A DNA stretch of 64,000 bases, from contig NC_084590.1 in NCBI RefSeq assembly GCF_033807715.1, forward strand, positions 4,813,593-4,877,592, given 5' to 3'. Positions 1 through 11,899 of the stretch are shown one piece after another. This DNA is from Cololabis saira (taxonomy: Eukaryota > Chordata > Actinopteri > Beloniformes > Belonidae). Below the pieces are notes generated by a model. The model saw nothing but the letters and a program-made list of their open reading frames with translations. It had not been told where the DNA came from and did no database searches. Position 1 is the first letter of the stretch; each line of letters begins with the position of its first letter. A program made the translations under genes and the position numbers.

Positions 1-394
1 TCTCTATTTTTTCTGTGCCATAATTGGGGTTTCCCAAAGCATTATAGCATAGCATCTCTGTTAGCTTCATTTTTTTCTGAGGCAAACCCTTAAAAAAACA
101 GTCAGTTTTAATACAAAGCCTCGTGCCAAATGTCACACAGGTTCCTTTATTAACAGAGATCTGCACAATATCAAAATGTATAAAACAAATGAAATAAAAA
201 TAAACTGCCTGCATATATAGAATAAAAATGCTTCTTGAATAAAATAAAACAAATATCCCTTTCCTGCATAACAATTAAATTAAAAAATATATATTTTTTT
301 TTAAATCGATATAAACGATATTGTCTCGTACCATATCGCGTTTGAAAATATATCGATATATATTAAAATCTCGATATATCGACCCAGGCCTATG
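1..394. mobile_element. terminal part of an unclassified DNA transposon
   Basis: AT-rich sequence ending in a run of ATCGATAT-type palindromic motifs (about 305-385) and the end sequence cgacccaggcc at 381-391. Repeats ending in TCGATATATCG..CCCAGGCC are common ends of non-autonomous DNA elements in fish. The other end is not in the window, so boundaries and family are unresolved. Confidence 0.4.
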
Positions 395-641
395 TCCATG
401 TAAATCAGATTATATTTGATTTGTATTATTACAGTAAATGATTGTGATTTACTGTCAGAGAAGCCGTTCCCCCAGAACAGAATTCAGCCCCGGCTTCTGC
501 AGGTCTCCAACGTTGGGCTGTGATTTGTGGGCTAGAATGCCCCGACACCACTCCTGATGAACCTGATCCCGGGCCTTTTGTCATGGCTGAGCGTGGAAGT
601 GAGAGTGGCTGTAACACGGTCCCCCCTCTCCCTCTGCATCG

Positions 642-702
<61 letters not shown>

Positions 703-1955
703 GGTGCAGCGAACAGCCACAGCTCCGTGGCTCCAGCCTCACTCCCGAGAGTTTATTTTGACTTGCGTGTCTGTTTTATGTCTGTCGAAAATGTGTTCTG
801 CCTTACCAGTTTTCCCCCTCCAAATAGGAAGTCAGATTTAAGTCGGTAGTACTGGAAGTGCTGCGTATAAACACACCTGACAAGCTGAATGATTAGTAAT
901 GACTTTTCAAACCTGAACCCCAACCTTAGGCCTCAACTCAGGCCCCTGCGGTCAAATCAATTAATATTGGATTGCACTAGAGTTTGAAACTTTACTTGGT
1001 CCTTCAGTAAATATGTTTAAGAATATGAATGTAATTATTTTTTTTGAGTAATTTTAAACTAAATCCTATTTGGCCTAAGCATTTTTATTCTAACAGAATA
1101 GCCCTGCTGTTAAGTTAATTGTTTGGATAAGCTCTCATTTGACAGAGACATTATGGAAGAAGAAATAAACTTGACGATAAAGATGCATTAGCAGTTTAAA
1201 TCTTTATACTTGTTTATGCATTCTAGTACATTTTAAGTTGAATATGAAAGCTTTTATGTTCATGAATCTCATCATTTGGTGGTGGAGCTTCTTTTCCACC
1301 ATCAGCAGTTCAAGTCTTCAGGGTAGAATGAAAATGTCTGGTTTGCGTTGGCGACTTTGATTTCACTTATCAAACATTCAAGTTTTTAGCATAAATGCAC
1401 AACACAAGCATTGTGATTGGTTGTAATTGAGATGCAGATTTTTGAGTAGTCACGCATTAAACCCCACTTGAGCTCGAATTTAGTTGGATTCAAATCATGA
1501 ACTCACTCACGCACATCCAGTTTCCTTAATTGAATAAGATGCTTAAACCTCAGCCGATGCAAAGAGACACAGTAGGGCTTTTAGTCGCCACTGGTTCATC
1601 ACCATTAACGGGTCAATGCCTTTATAGGATGAATCCTGATCACCTTTGTGATCCTCAGGATTTTTTTCTTGCATCGTTGTTAAGTAAATGTTGTACCTTG
1701 TTGATCCTTTTCTAATGTATAATTAGGTGCTATAATTAGGAGGTGTTTTTAGATTTGATCCAGTTACTTTGCTTGGACAAAGAACTCTTATTTCACGCAT
1801 GCTGCGCAGTAAATGCAAGGTGTCTTATTGCCTCCTGGTGCCAGAAGCCGAGTTGAGCGGAGGGAAGAGGAAAGATTAAGGTGTAACATGGCGGCTAGTC
1901 CTGCGTTCTGGTGGGCCTTAGTAATGTTAGAGCTGGCTGCTGCAGCACTGATGTT
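395..1955. other. intronic sequence without recognised element
   Basis: Apart from the CA tract at 643-701 I see no gene, repeat family or splice-bordered coding block. The 440-640 stretch is balanced in composition, but its open frames carry no recognisable protein. Confidence 0.6.
643..701. repeat. (CA)n microsatellite
   Basis: About 58 bp of uninterrupted CA dinucleotide on the + strand. The open frames across it (HTHT or VCVC) are artefacts of the repeat. Confidence 0.97.
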
Positions 1956-2512
1956 AGTGCGTTTACATGGGAAGTTTAATTCCTCTTTAATTCATAATTA
2001 AAATTAAATCCTATTTAAAATTATTAAAAATTACCATGTAAACACCTAATTCCTAATGAAAATGGCCATTCCGAATTAGACTTAATTCCGAAGTAAGTGG
2101 CTGGTTTATTCCGATTTTAACCTGACCTGGAAATAATTAAAGGAAAAGATGGCAGGAAACATAAAAATCTTCGACATGATGTTGTCGTGCTGCTGCTTCA
2201 AAAATAAAATCAAAACAAATCCAAAAAGGATGCTCATAATGTGGTCCTCCATGTTGTTGTTAATCGAGTAAGTTTGTTTTTCTTCCAGAAGACGTAAATA
2301 CGTAAAGACGTCCCCCCCCTATCCAATCAGAACCTTCCCAACCCCCAGACCTTAAGAGGAATTGTCTAAAGCCGATCAAACGTGTTTTCCATGTAAACCT
2401 CAATTCATAATTACTATTTCCATGTAAACTCGAAGGAAAATAGTTTAATTCTGAATTATTTAATTCGGAATAATTAATTCCGAATTAAAAAACATTGTGT
2501 AACCGTGACCAA
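1956..2512. mobile_element. non-autonomous DNA element rich in GAATTAA motifs (copy 1)
   Basis: It starts with gtgcgtttacatggg and ends with cattgtgtaaccgtgacc, whose reverse complement gives a matching inverted end (ggt(c)acggttacac). The interior has many gaattaatt-type palindromes. Two other copies occur at 43902-45185 (inverted, interrupted) and 57146-57831. No coding capacity is seen. Confidence 0.75.
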
Positions 2513-3990
2513 TGAAAAACAGCCCCTCTAGAAAGGAGCCTAATATTCCATAAATATAGTCAGAATTGTCTGACTTTAAGCAAGAAATATGGTGGTTGAC
2601 TGCATATCACTTCTTTTTAGGGCTCTTCAATATGCTAATCACCTGAGTTTGTTTTTTGCAAAGCCTCGGCCCATCATTTAAGTAGCCAGTTGCATATGAC
2701 GGTTCCCGTAATGTGCCGATTTCTATCCTCGGCTCTGAAGATGAGGAGCTCAAACAAACTGAATAAATCCCGCCGAGGTCCGCCATACTGTGTCATTGTA
2801 TTTATGTCAGACCTGACCCGCAACAGGTAAATATAGATATAGTATTTTGGCATTCTTCCTGCTGTACGAAGAACAGCTCACATTTGTGTTGCACAGAGAA
2901 ATGGCCCGGGTGACGCTCTTGTCATTCACGCCATGTCCTGTCACAATCATAAATACTATACACAATATTCTACATTATTAGTATTTTCTTGTTTCATAGC
3001 TTATTTTTCTTAATCAACACCAGTCAATCGTAAATATCAAATTTATATTTATTTATTTTCTGAATTTTAATCCTGTAACAGTTTTTTATGTACCGGTATG
3101 ATTTATAAATGTCTATACTGTATATACATTTACTCATGTTCTTGTTGTTGTTGATGATCTTAGTATTTTTTTAATGCTACTTCATTTTTCTACTCCACTA
3201 AAAACTCTACGTTTCAGCCTTTCCAGCCATCAACTTTGGCTTCTAGTTACTTTAGAGTTTGCTCTTTCAGTGCAGAGAAGAAAAAACTAGTTCATCACAA
3301 TAGCTAATAAATATGTGACTTTGATGATTTCAACATCTTAAAGTAGCTCACCTTTACCAGCTGTAACATTAAAGCGCTAAACAATACATCACAAACTCTT
3401 ATCAAACAACCTCACAATGTGGCTCTGACATCTTTTGTATTGTAAGTGATATTACTTTTAGCACTCTTAAGTTTTGTTTTTAATGAATTAATTTAACTTC
3501 TATTTAATTTATTTCACGGAGACTTGGCCATGATGGTATGGAAGTTGCAGACAGGCACGCAAAGGAAAAAAAAACAACAACCCAAAACTAACATTTTAAT
3601 ATGTTTTTGTTTAAAGTAAACATATTTTCCTTATGAAACCCTGTCTGGGACAACAGAACTCCTGGGACCATTTAGGCATTCAAACCCGTTCACCACGAGA
3701 AGGTGCTGAGTTTAGGAGCAGCAAAATACAGTATATTTTCATTACCATTACATTTGGGAAAACTGCTTGCTTACAAAGATCTTGGAATGATATTGAGAGC
3801 TTTCAAAGAAATACTGAATGAATTCAGATGTGAAAACTCGTAACTTTAAAAAGTAATTTTGAGTTTGTATTGTCTATTTTGGTTTTCATTGTCAAAACTG
3901 TCAGTTTTGTCTTCATGTTTATATTATACATGTAAATCAGGGGCAGAATGATGTGTTTTAACATCCATTTGAAGGGTATTCACAGTATGT
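2513..3990. other. AT-rich intronic sequence
   Basis: Mostly AT-rich, with no recognised coding block and no element whose ends I could pair. Confidence 0.55.
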
Positions 3991-3993
3991 ATT

Positions 3994-4860
3994 AAGATAA
4001 GATAAGATGAATGAATGAATGAATGAATTGTCTTTATTTCGGTCATTGTACAAGTTATTTTACAAAACAAAATGAAAAAAGTAAAATAAACATTGCTTTT
4101 GCCGAAAAGGTGTAGGATGAAGCCTAAGCTTCTACCCTTTTTCTCCTGTGATCAGCTTAAATCTGAGACATTAACATTACTCCGTGGAAACAAAAATAAA
4201 TAAGACAAAATATAAAATTGACGTTTCACATTCTAGAATGTTTTTGATAATATACTTTATAGTTATAGTGTTTTATATTTATTTACAACATTTTCTTTAA
4301 ACATTTTCTTAAACTTGAAGATAGAACTGCACATTTTTAGGTCATTGTCACAACTATTCCATATTTCTCTAGCCTTAATTGATGTCCATCTCTTTTTAAT
4401 ATTAGTTCTTGCTGTCGTCGTCTCAAACATGAGTTTCCCCCTCAGGTCAGAGCGGGTTTTCTTTTATTTGGAACAATTCCTGAATGCAGTTTCTGCTGGG
4501 CTTTAAAGGCAAATAAAACAGTTTTCTGCTGAGTATTATATTTAATAAAGAGATTATTTGTTGGTTCATAATAGTCAGATCTATTAATTGTCCTTAAAGC
4601 TCTTTTCTGTAATAAGAAAATAGGGTTTATATTTGTTTTATAGGTGTTACCCCAAACCTCCACACAATAAGTCATGTATGGAACTATGAGTGAGTTATAC
4701 ATCAGAAACTGTGCTCTTTGACAGAAGATATCATTTGTTTTACTTAATATTGCTAGGGTTTTAGACATTTTTGATTTTACACTATTTATATGTGGTTTCC
4801 AGCAAGGTTTATCACCAATTATTACCCCCAGGAACTTATTTTCGTATACTTTCTATTTAC
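3994..4860 (-). pseudogene. 5'-truncated non-LTR retrotransposon, RT C-terminus
   Basis: The minus strand reads the end of a LINE reverse transcriptase. FLGVIIGDKPCWKPHIN occurs near 4845-4790, then MSKTLAILSKTNDIF, YNSLIVPYMTYCVEVWGN and LQKRALRTIN down to about 4442, after which the frame is lost. These are the usual thumb and C-terminal motifs of L2/Rex-like LINEs in fish. On the + strand the 3' UTR and tail lie at the left, ending in (GATAA)n and (GAAT)n repeats at 3994-4030, which fits target-primed insertion on the minus strand. A related fragment is at 34815-35475. The exact clade cannot be fixed here. Confidence 0.8.
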
Positions 4861-4872
4861 ATACCACTAATT

Positions 4873-5330
4873 AGGGTCCGAGCACTGACAGTGCGGAGGC
4901 CCTATTGTATCTGTAGGAATTTTTTCTAAACATGCCCCAAAAGTCACCAAATGTTGCACGCAAGCCAGGCCTGGCGAAAAATGTTATATTTAATGGTTTG
5001 CATTAATGGGCGTGGCCTAATGTCTCAACAGCGCCCCCTAGAAAACTTTGTGCCTCAAGCCCCACAATACGGTTTGTCGTACATGCACGAAAATCGGTAC
5101 ACACCTGTATCATGTCACAACTTAAAGAAAAGTCTCTTGGCGCCATGGCCGAAACTGAACAGGAAGTCGGCCATTTTTAATTAATCGTGTAATTTTGGCG
5201 CAATTTATGCCATTTCTTCGGCAGTTAATACAGCCCGAACCGTAACGTGCACCCAGGTGTGTTATACATCAAAATGTGCGTCTCCATCCTGCGACGATGC
5301 GCATTACTTTTTCTCCGTCAAAAGCGTTAC
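4873..5330. mobile_element. abundant fish interspersed repeat (TAGGGTCCGAGCACTGACAG type), partial
   Basis: The start tagggtccgagcactgac and the following gcggaggccctattgt are the hallmark left end of a very common teleost interspersed repeat. The interior includes ggcgtggcc and agcgccccctag motifs. The right end is not clear and the sequence runs into a SINE head at about 5334. Classification is not settled here. Confidence 0.6.
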
Positions 5331-5333
5331 CGT

Positions 5334-5441
5334 GGGGGGAACCGGTGGCGCAGCTGGTAGTGCAGCCATCTCACAGCAAGAAGGTCCTGGGTTCGATTCC
5401 CGCCAGGGATGCTGTGGGCGCTGAATTGGCAATCCATAGAT
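5334..5441 (+). mobile_element. tRNA-derived SINE head
   Basis: The sequence gtggcgcagctggtagtgc (5345-5363) fits a Pol III box A, and ggttcgattcc at 5390-5400 is a good box B with about 40 bp spacing. The order ..CCTGGGTTCGATTCCCGCC.. is that of a tRNA-derived SINE common in percomorph fish. It is not a functional tRNA because no acceptor stem closes. Confidence 0.75.
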
Positions 5442-5560
5442 AAGATAAGATAGTGCTTTATTGATCCCCAGAAGGGAAATTCGGGTGTTACAGCAGCTCA
5501 AAGTCAGATACATGTTCAGGGCAACATGAACTCAGACTAAATAAACGATATAGATAAATT
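5440..5560 (-). mobile_element. LINE 3' tail, (GATAA)n with TTTATTGATCCCC motif
   Basis: gataagataagatag at 5442-5456 followed by tgctttattgatccccag and gggaaattcgg is the inverted 3' end of a fish LINE family. The same arrangement opens the larger LINE copy at 9226. Only the tail is recognisable. Confidence 0.6.
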
Positions 5561-6639
5561 GTAAGTATGAAAAATAAAAATACAGTAATATAGACACTGA
5601 ATACGTGGACTATAAACATATTAAGTACATTAAGTTGTCTAAAAACTTTTCTCAGATTCTTTTCTCTCCTGCCTCAAAAAATAGTAAAGAAAGATTTGAA
5701 TGGTTCTTTAATATTAGTATAAAGTGTAGGTCATTTGCAGTGTTATGTTTTTGGTTTAAGTAAAAGGGAGTTCAAAAACTGCTATCAGTTAAATGCCAGT
5801 AGAAATTCCAGTCTTTGGCATTTCAGCAGCCTTCAGTTGCAGTCGGATCATTTTTCTTTTCAGAAGAGCCAGTTGTGACTTCCCAAATTGAGCTTGTATT
5901 TGTATAGCCTTTCCACAGCATGTAATTGCTGTATGTATTTGGGGAGCTTGTAAAACTTTGCACCAGTAGGAAATGTAGTAATGTTCTTTTCTTGTAAATA
6001 AATTTATTTTGCCAGTTTTTAATTCCATCTCAAGGCTTCCATCTTATGTTTTCCATAGCCTCATGAAACTTTGTGGTTTCAATGGCTTGGTTTAATTCAA
6101 GTTCATAAAAAGATATGTGCAGATTGTCTCCACCGTAGGGGAAAGTGCTCATGGAATAAGCTCAGCGCTGATGTGAAAACTTAAAAAGCAGATGTCAACG
6201 TGTTTCATCAAGGAGGAAGTACACAGACTGGATTAATGATGGTGGCACTGTAAAAGGACACATAACATCCATTATGGTCTTTAGTGATGATTGTGAACAG
6301 TTATGGATGTTAAAAATAAGACTTGTGCATCATTTAAGTCACATTCAGCATTATGTATTTAAGACATCTTCCAAATGTGTCACAGTAAACTATAGTGGTA
6401 ATGGACTGGAACTGAAGGCAAATGAGTTCAGCAGGTCAGTCGTCTGCTCACTTCATTGGATAGCAATTTAAGATCGGTAGGTTCCAAAGTGGGAGGTTGT
6501 TCCATCCATTAGGTGGAGATGTACCCATAGTATGACTGTATTACTCTAAATCTTTTGACCATGGCACTACTAATTGTCTCATAATTATATCACCGTCACA
6601 TTTCTTAATATCTCATAATGAAAAATAGAATGTTAGAAA
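5561..6639. other. AT-rich intronic sequence
   Basis: No recognised gene or repeat family. The short open frames have no familiar motifs. Confidence 0.55.
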
Positions 6640-7412
6640 TAGGGCTGTCAGTTTAGCTCGTTAATTAGATTAATTAATTACACTGCTTATTAAGGTAATA
6701 TGAAAATTAACGCAATTAATTCTGAGTTGCAAAATGCGCAAGCATTTTAAATGTGTCCCATTGAGGGACCCGTAGGCCACTACTTCCCTCCTGCTGCTGA
6801 GTCATGCTAGTCATAACAGACCTGGACGACTCAGGGGGGACTCAGCAAATCTCTGAACGGCAAGTTTATGTATAAAAAGAAAGAAGACGGGACTATCAAC
6901 AGGACACGGTTATTTATACATTTTGTAAAAAAGAATGTTCCTATCAGCGGAGCTGCTCCAGCCTGAATTATCATTTAAACACTTAACATGTCCGCACAAG
7001 TTCCACTGTAAACGTTACAGCTACTAGTACTTGAATCGCTGTATTGAGTCAGCTTTAGTTTTAATTTTGAATTGAGAGTCTCAGCCTTATTTTATTTCTG
7101 AATTTTATTTATTTAACTGTATTTTAGTTGCATTTTTGAATAATGCACCTGGACTAATTGGTTTGCTGATGTTCTTGAGCTTTTTCTTTTTAATTTCATT
7201 TATTAAACACACTTCACCAATAAAAATGTGGATTTCAAATCTTCTCTTCTTAGTGTATTTAATTGATTAGTCATGCACTGCAATTTTGCAATGTCCTAGA
7301 ATTCTAATTCTTTATTTGGGGACCATTAGCAGATATGAGATTAAAATTCGATTAATTAATTATAAATCCTGTAATTAATTAGATTCATTTTTTTAATCGC
7401 CTGACAGCACTA
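6640..7412 (+). mobile_element. hAT-like non-autonomous element with broken BED finger (copy 1)
   Basis: The ends are TAGGGCTGTCAG (6640) and CTGACAGCACTA (to 7412). The 8-bp target duplication is nearly intact: gttagaaa at 6632-6639 and attagaaa at 7413-7420. At 6856-7034 the + strand carries a decayed BED-finger exon that starts NGKFMYKKKEDGTIN and then frameshifts. The better copy is the inverted element at 16466-17302. Confidence 0.85.
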
Positions 7413-7420
7413 ATTAGAAA

Positions 7421-8411
7421 TATTGGTAAATGGACTGATGAATCTTAATTATGGGGTTTTCCTTAATCACCGGGGAATCCATCTCACCAGGATCTAAGCA
7501 TCCTTTTTGTATTATTGCTCAACCTGGCAGATATTTTGGTGGTACGACTGTTAGCAATAGCAGCTCCCAAAGAAGTTGGTACATTAGTATCAATGATTTT
7601 ACAAGTGGTTCGTATTTAGAAAATGTAAAAGAAGTCAAGATACTAAAAGCTTCTCTCTGTGGAAAATATGGTTTGGCTCTTATCCCAAGTGACTGGGAAG
7701 AGTTTGATATTTGCGTCATTGCTTGCCTGATTAGTTGAAGTTTCCGAGCAAAGACTTCCCTTATGGCTATATTGAACAAATCCTCAGGAAAGTCCGGTTG
7801 TGTTCAAAGTTCTGCAACATCCCCAGAACATTAGTCTAACTTAGGAGAGGATTCCTGTGTTGTGAAGGAAATCCAGCTAATCTTATCCACCTAGTCCTAA
7901 TGACTTAAGACCTTAACATCCCACACTGTGAAAGTCCCGGACAGACAATTATTGACCCAACTAAGTAACCAAGTAAGCTCCTTTGGGGTATTAAACCCGC
8001 CATCATCTACCTACTTCACAAAAAACACTGCCATCTGGAACATGCAGACAGCAATGTCCATAAAGTAGATTGTCTTCCAAAAGGGAGGTCAGGGGATCAA
8101 TCCCTGCCCCGTGGTGAAGTGTCCTTGTGCAGGGAACCTTTCCTCCATCCCTAATATGCTCACTGGGGTATGATTGTAGAAAGTGTCACTGTACAAAGAG
8201 TGAAGATACAACAAAAAGTGCTGCGTCAGTGTTTTTGTGTGAAGGAGAAAGTACCTGGACAGTTATCCTGGATAGGGTTGGAAAAAAAAAAGTCTGTATA
8301 AAGGTGAAGAGAATTCCCTATTTTACCATTTATCACTGCAAGGATTATCTCTTTTGATCCCTCTAGTGTGTTTAACACACCTTGCTGATTGCAAAATGAA
8401 GCGACGTTTTC
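7421..8411. other. intronic sequence with a possible old SINE relic
   Basis: At about 8090-8180 the words ggatcaatccctgcccc and gaagtgtccttgtgcagg resemble the box-B side and body of tRNA-derived fish SINEs, but they are diverged. Otherwise nothing is recognised. Confidence 0.4.
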
Positions 8412-8901
8412 TGGGACCGCTTTTCCATTAGTACCTACTCAGCCCGACTCGCCTCACCCCGGTTTGGTTCTTTTCCACTAGGGCTCTAACGTGCCAAGTA
8501 GATACTTTTCTGTATCTATTCTGCTGAGGTTCTAAGCTGCTGAGTCGGCTGTATCTGACATCATCACACTACAGACCACCGATTGGTCGGGGGGTTGGAG
8601 TCAGACGTCTGAGCCAGGAGGAGGAAATCAGAGAAAGAGACTCTGTCGGATTCTTGTTCATTTTATTCAACCAGAAACAGCAGCAAAAGTCTGTTTCATG
8701 ATCCAACTCTGAGGTGCAGATGTTCATAAACCTGGTGCTGAGGAGAGAATTAAAAAGGGATCTAGACGGAGATAAGGAACGACCAGATCTCCCAGGAGCT
8801 CTGTCTCTTCATAGCTGCTCACGGCTCCAGCTGACTTTTCAGCAGCACAGAGACAAACTAGCAAAAAATAAAAGCGTTGCCGCTTGAAGCTTCTCTCACA
8901 C

Positions 8902-10332
8902 ACTGTTTTTCCATGCATAAATAACCCTTTTAAAACCTGAATATTGGCAATAACCCGAATTTGCACGGCCATGTAAACACCAATAACCCCTTTGAATAAC
9001 CCGAATTTGCTCATATTCCGGTTTTTAAAAACCCCAATATGACCCCTGGGTTACTCCTTTTAAAACCTGAATATTGGGTCATGTAAACGCCAAACGGAAT
9101 ATCCCCATCAAACGGAACATGAATTTGTTTTCTGCACATGCTCTGTTCACAAGGAATCCTGGTCTTTTGAGTCCAGGAAGTTCTTATAAACACGGAGAAA
9201 CACAAGACCAGGAGGAGACTAATCAGATAAGATAAGATAAGATAAACCTTTAATAGTCCCACAGAGGGGAAATTTGCAGTTTACAGCAGCAAAGGGGATA
9301 GTGCAAAAACAAGAGGCATCAATAGAAAAAGTAATAACACAGTAATAATAATAACACACTGTAAACAGTAAACTGGTATGCAATAATAATAATAATAAGA
9401 AAGATAAATAATAAGAAATACTAGTATATAAAAAGATAACTGACGGATATTTACAGATGGATATTTACATAATTGCACGTTGCAGTGAGTGAAAGATATT
9501 GCACATTATTTCCCTTATGTACATTTATTGTCAGGTTGTATGTGGTCTACTGTGCTGGTGCTGGTTGTGTAGTCTCACAGCTGCAGGGAGGAAGGACCTT
9601 CTGTAGCGCTCCTTCACACACCTAGGGTGAAGGAGCCTGTCGCTGAAGGAGCTCTCCAGCGCTCTGATGGTCCTTCATGGGGTGGGAGTCCTTCTCCATC
9701 ATGGATGACAGCTTAGCCATCATCCTCCTCTCTCCCACCACCTGCACTGTGTCCAGAGAGCAGCCCACGACAGAGCCGGCCCTCTTGATGGTTTTGTCCA
9801 GCCTCCTTCTGTCTGCAGCTGTGATGTTGCTGCCCCAGCAGACCACTCCGTTAAAAATGGCTGATGCCACCACAGTGTCATTAAAAAGTTTTCAGGAGAT
9901 TCTCCGGATATACACACTTACAAAAAATAACAAGATTACAAAATTAAAGGAGAAAAAAAGGAGAAAAAGCTCAAAGGTGAGCAGGAGCTGCTGTAACGAG
10001 CTGCCACTCACGCGGCGCTCACACAGGAACAATCACTTCATAAATGTAATGAAGGATATGAACATTTCTGCATTTGTAGACGGTAGAAAGTACCGGGATA
10101 GAAGATTTACAAGAAGGTGAGAGAAAAGTTGCGCAAAGCAGCATTTGTTTTGAATTTGGATACAGGAAGAAGAAGCAGAAATGACAGTAATTGTGTCATG
10201 ATGTTCTCCGTGCGTCGCTGGTTTGATCCAGATATCCTGAATGATTAATTACCATGGAAACTGAATATTCCGAATGTTTCAGTAAACGGAATATTAGCAA
10301 TAACCCGAATTTTGACTGCATGTAAACGTAGT
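8902..10332. mobile_element. DNA element with ACTGTGTTTCCATGCA-type ends (copy 1), interrupted by a LINE
   Basis: The imperfect inverted ends are actgtttttccatgca and (inverted) actacgtttacatgca. The same element occurs intact at 44487-45102 and 50572-51190 (616 and 619 bp), with 5-bp target duplications there. No protein is encoded. Confidence 0.82.
9226..10030 (-). pseudogene. internally deleted LINE, RT C-terminal fragment
   Basis: Inserted on the minus strand with a 5-bp duplication aatca (9221-9225 and 10031-10035). The tail is (GATAA)n followed by the TTTAATAGTCCCACAGAGG motif. The minus strand encodes GVVCWGSNITAADRRRLDK, RAGSVVGCSLDTVQVVGE and RRMMAKLSSMMEKDSHP (about 9873-9670), then the frame breaks. 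After the break, the expected C-terminal words (KERYRRSFLPAAVRL-like) are still readable in another frame. This is the conserved C-terminus of fish L2/Rex-like LINE reverse transcriptases. Its 5' part is only about 140 bp, so most of the ORF is missing although a promoter-like 5' block remains. Confidence 0.8.
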
Positions 10333-10561
10333 AACTCTAATTTTTTAACTTGATATCCAACACAAGCCACAGACCCAGCAGCACATCTATCATCTCCTCC
10401 AGGTTCTGCATCTTTAGTGTTGTTGTCTTCTTCATTTAGATCACACAATCAAATACGTCACAGCAGCTTCTCCAACCTCCTACTTCTGATCTGGGTATCA
10501 AAAATAAACAAGGGCGAGGCGAGTGGAGTCGCTCTGAGTAGGTACTAGTGGAAAAGCGCCA

Positions 10562-11895
10562 TTAGAAGTGCATTATGGGCCCGTGGACCTTGTAAGATCC
10601 TCAAGTCTCAACTATAATGTGCTGTGTGAATTGAGTTGATTTTGCAGTAAACATTTTGAATTAATAAATAAAATCAGAATACAAACTTCAAAAGTGGAAT
10701 GTATAGCAGAAGGTCATGGTTGAAATCTCTAGAAATACATATCTATTCTAGATAGACCCAGCATTGCCTCTTCCTTTCAGTTTTGCTCCTCTGTTTGCAG
10801 TTGTCTGTCTTCCTGTGAAGTCTCACAGCCAGATAGAGAAGCGTTTGAGTCCAACATACTGCATGTTCCAGATATCACAACTTGGTGGAATGTATAGAAG
10901 TTAATCCGGTGGGGTTTTCATCACCACCACCAGTCTCATGTCCCACTGATCTCACATGACGTAACAATTGAGAGAGGAAATGTTGTGTACTTCCTCCTAC
11001 ATGCTCTACATTTCACTTCTGTCTTTCCTCCTCAACATCTCCTCTTAAACCCATTTGAATTTGAGGTTTTATTCTGGGTAATACTTGGGATTTGGACAGT
11101 TCACTCAGCAGCTTGCACATGTAAACAGCTTTGTCGTTGTCCGGGTTCCTCATCATAACAGAGGCCGAAAAGTTCCATGATTGCCAGTAGAAATCTTTAA
11201 AGCAGGGACATTTAACACAGCTTAGAAAAATATTTCAAAAATCAATGTTGCAATGGAAAAAGCTCAGTAAAAAGGCTCACGATAACGCAAACAGAGACTG
11301 AACATAAACTAGTGTAGCGTTTCAAGCTTATGCCCTGCCAATCTGCAGGTCCTTCCTCCCCCTTTACTACATGTTTGAGCTGATTTAACGGGAGAGCCGC
11401 GGTGTCACAGGAGACGGACCGCTATATGATCATTGAGAGTAGCTGGTTTGATTTCCAGCCTTTCTATTCTACTTATTGTCCTTGTGTAAGTTAGTGAATA
11501 CCCCATTGATCCAGAGGTCCTCATTGCTGTGAAGCTGTGTATAACAAAACAATGAAAGAATTTTACAGATTATTTAATGATTTTCATGAATTCCCTCCCA
11601 GCTGGCATAAAAAGAGAATTAAGCTCCTAATTTTAAAACCACACATTCTCTTGCACTTGCAGTTAATTATTCATAAGATTAGCCTCTCTGTCCTCATATT
11701 TTCTCACCCACTGATCTTCTGGACATTTTGCAGAAGGAGCTCGATTAACAGAGTTACCAGAAAATCTGGAGCAAATACATTTGCATTCTCAGCAGCCACC
11801 CGTCAGAAACATCCAGCGCAACATTTATGACATCACTGGTGATGCTCAGTCCTTTCAAAAGATACACAAAAACTACTGATACCTGTGCCAATTCT
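10562..11895. other. intronic sequence, nothing definite
   Basis: No coding block with splice borders. At 11430-11520, tggtttgatttccagcc and gtccttgtgtaagtt faintly recall a decayed SINE. Confidence 0.5.
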
Positions 11896-11899
11896 TTAA

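Larger units (their letters stand above)
8412..10561. mobile_element. PIF/Harbinger-like non-autonomous element (copy 1), host of two nested insertions
   Basis: The left end (cgcttttccattagtacc) and right end (ggtactagtggaaaagcgcca) match the ends of the cleaner copy at 23907-24565. Its own sequence is 8412-8901 and 10333-10561. In between lies a second transposon (8902-10332), which itself holds a LINE (9226-10030). Uninterrupted order is recovered by comparison with 23907-24565 in reverse complement. Confidence 0.85.

Noticed and set aside
5334..5441. Functional tRNA gene
   Set aside because: Box A and B are present but no cloverleaf stems close; it matches a SINE head.
7451..7738. 95-codon open frame on the + strand
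   Set aside because: Opposite-strand frame of similar length, no known domain, no splice context.
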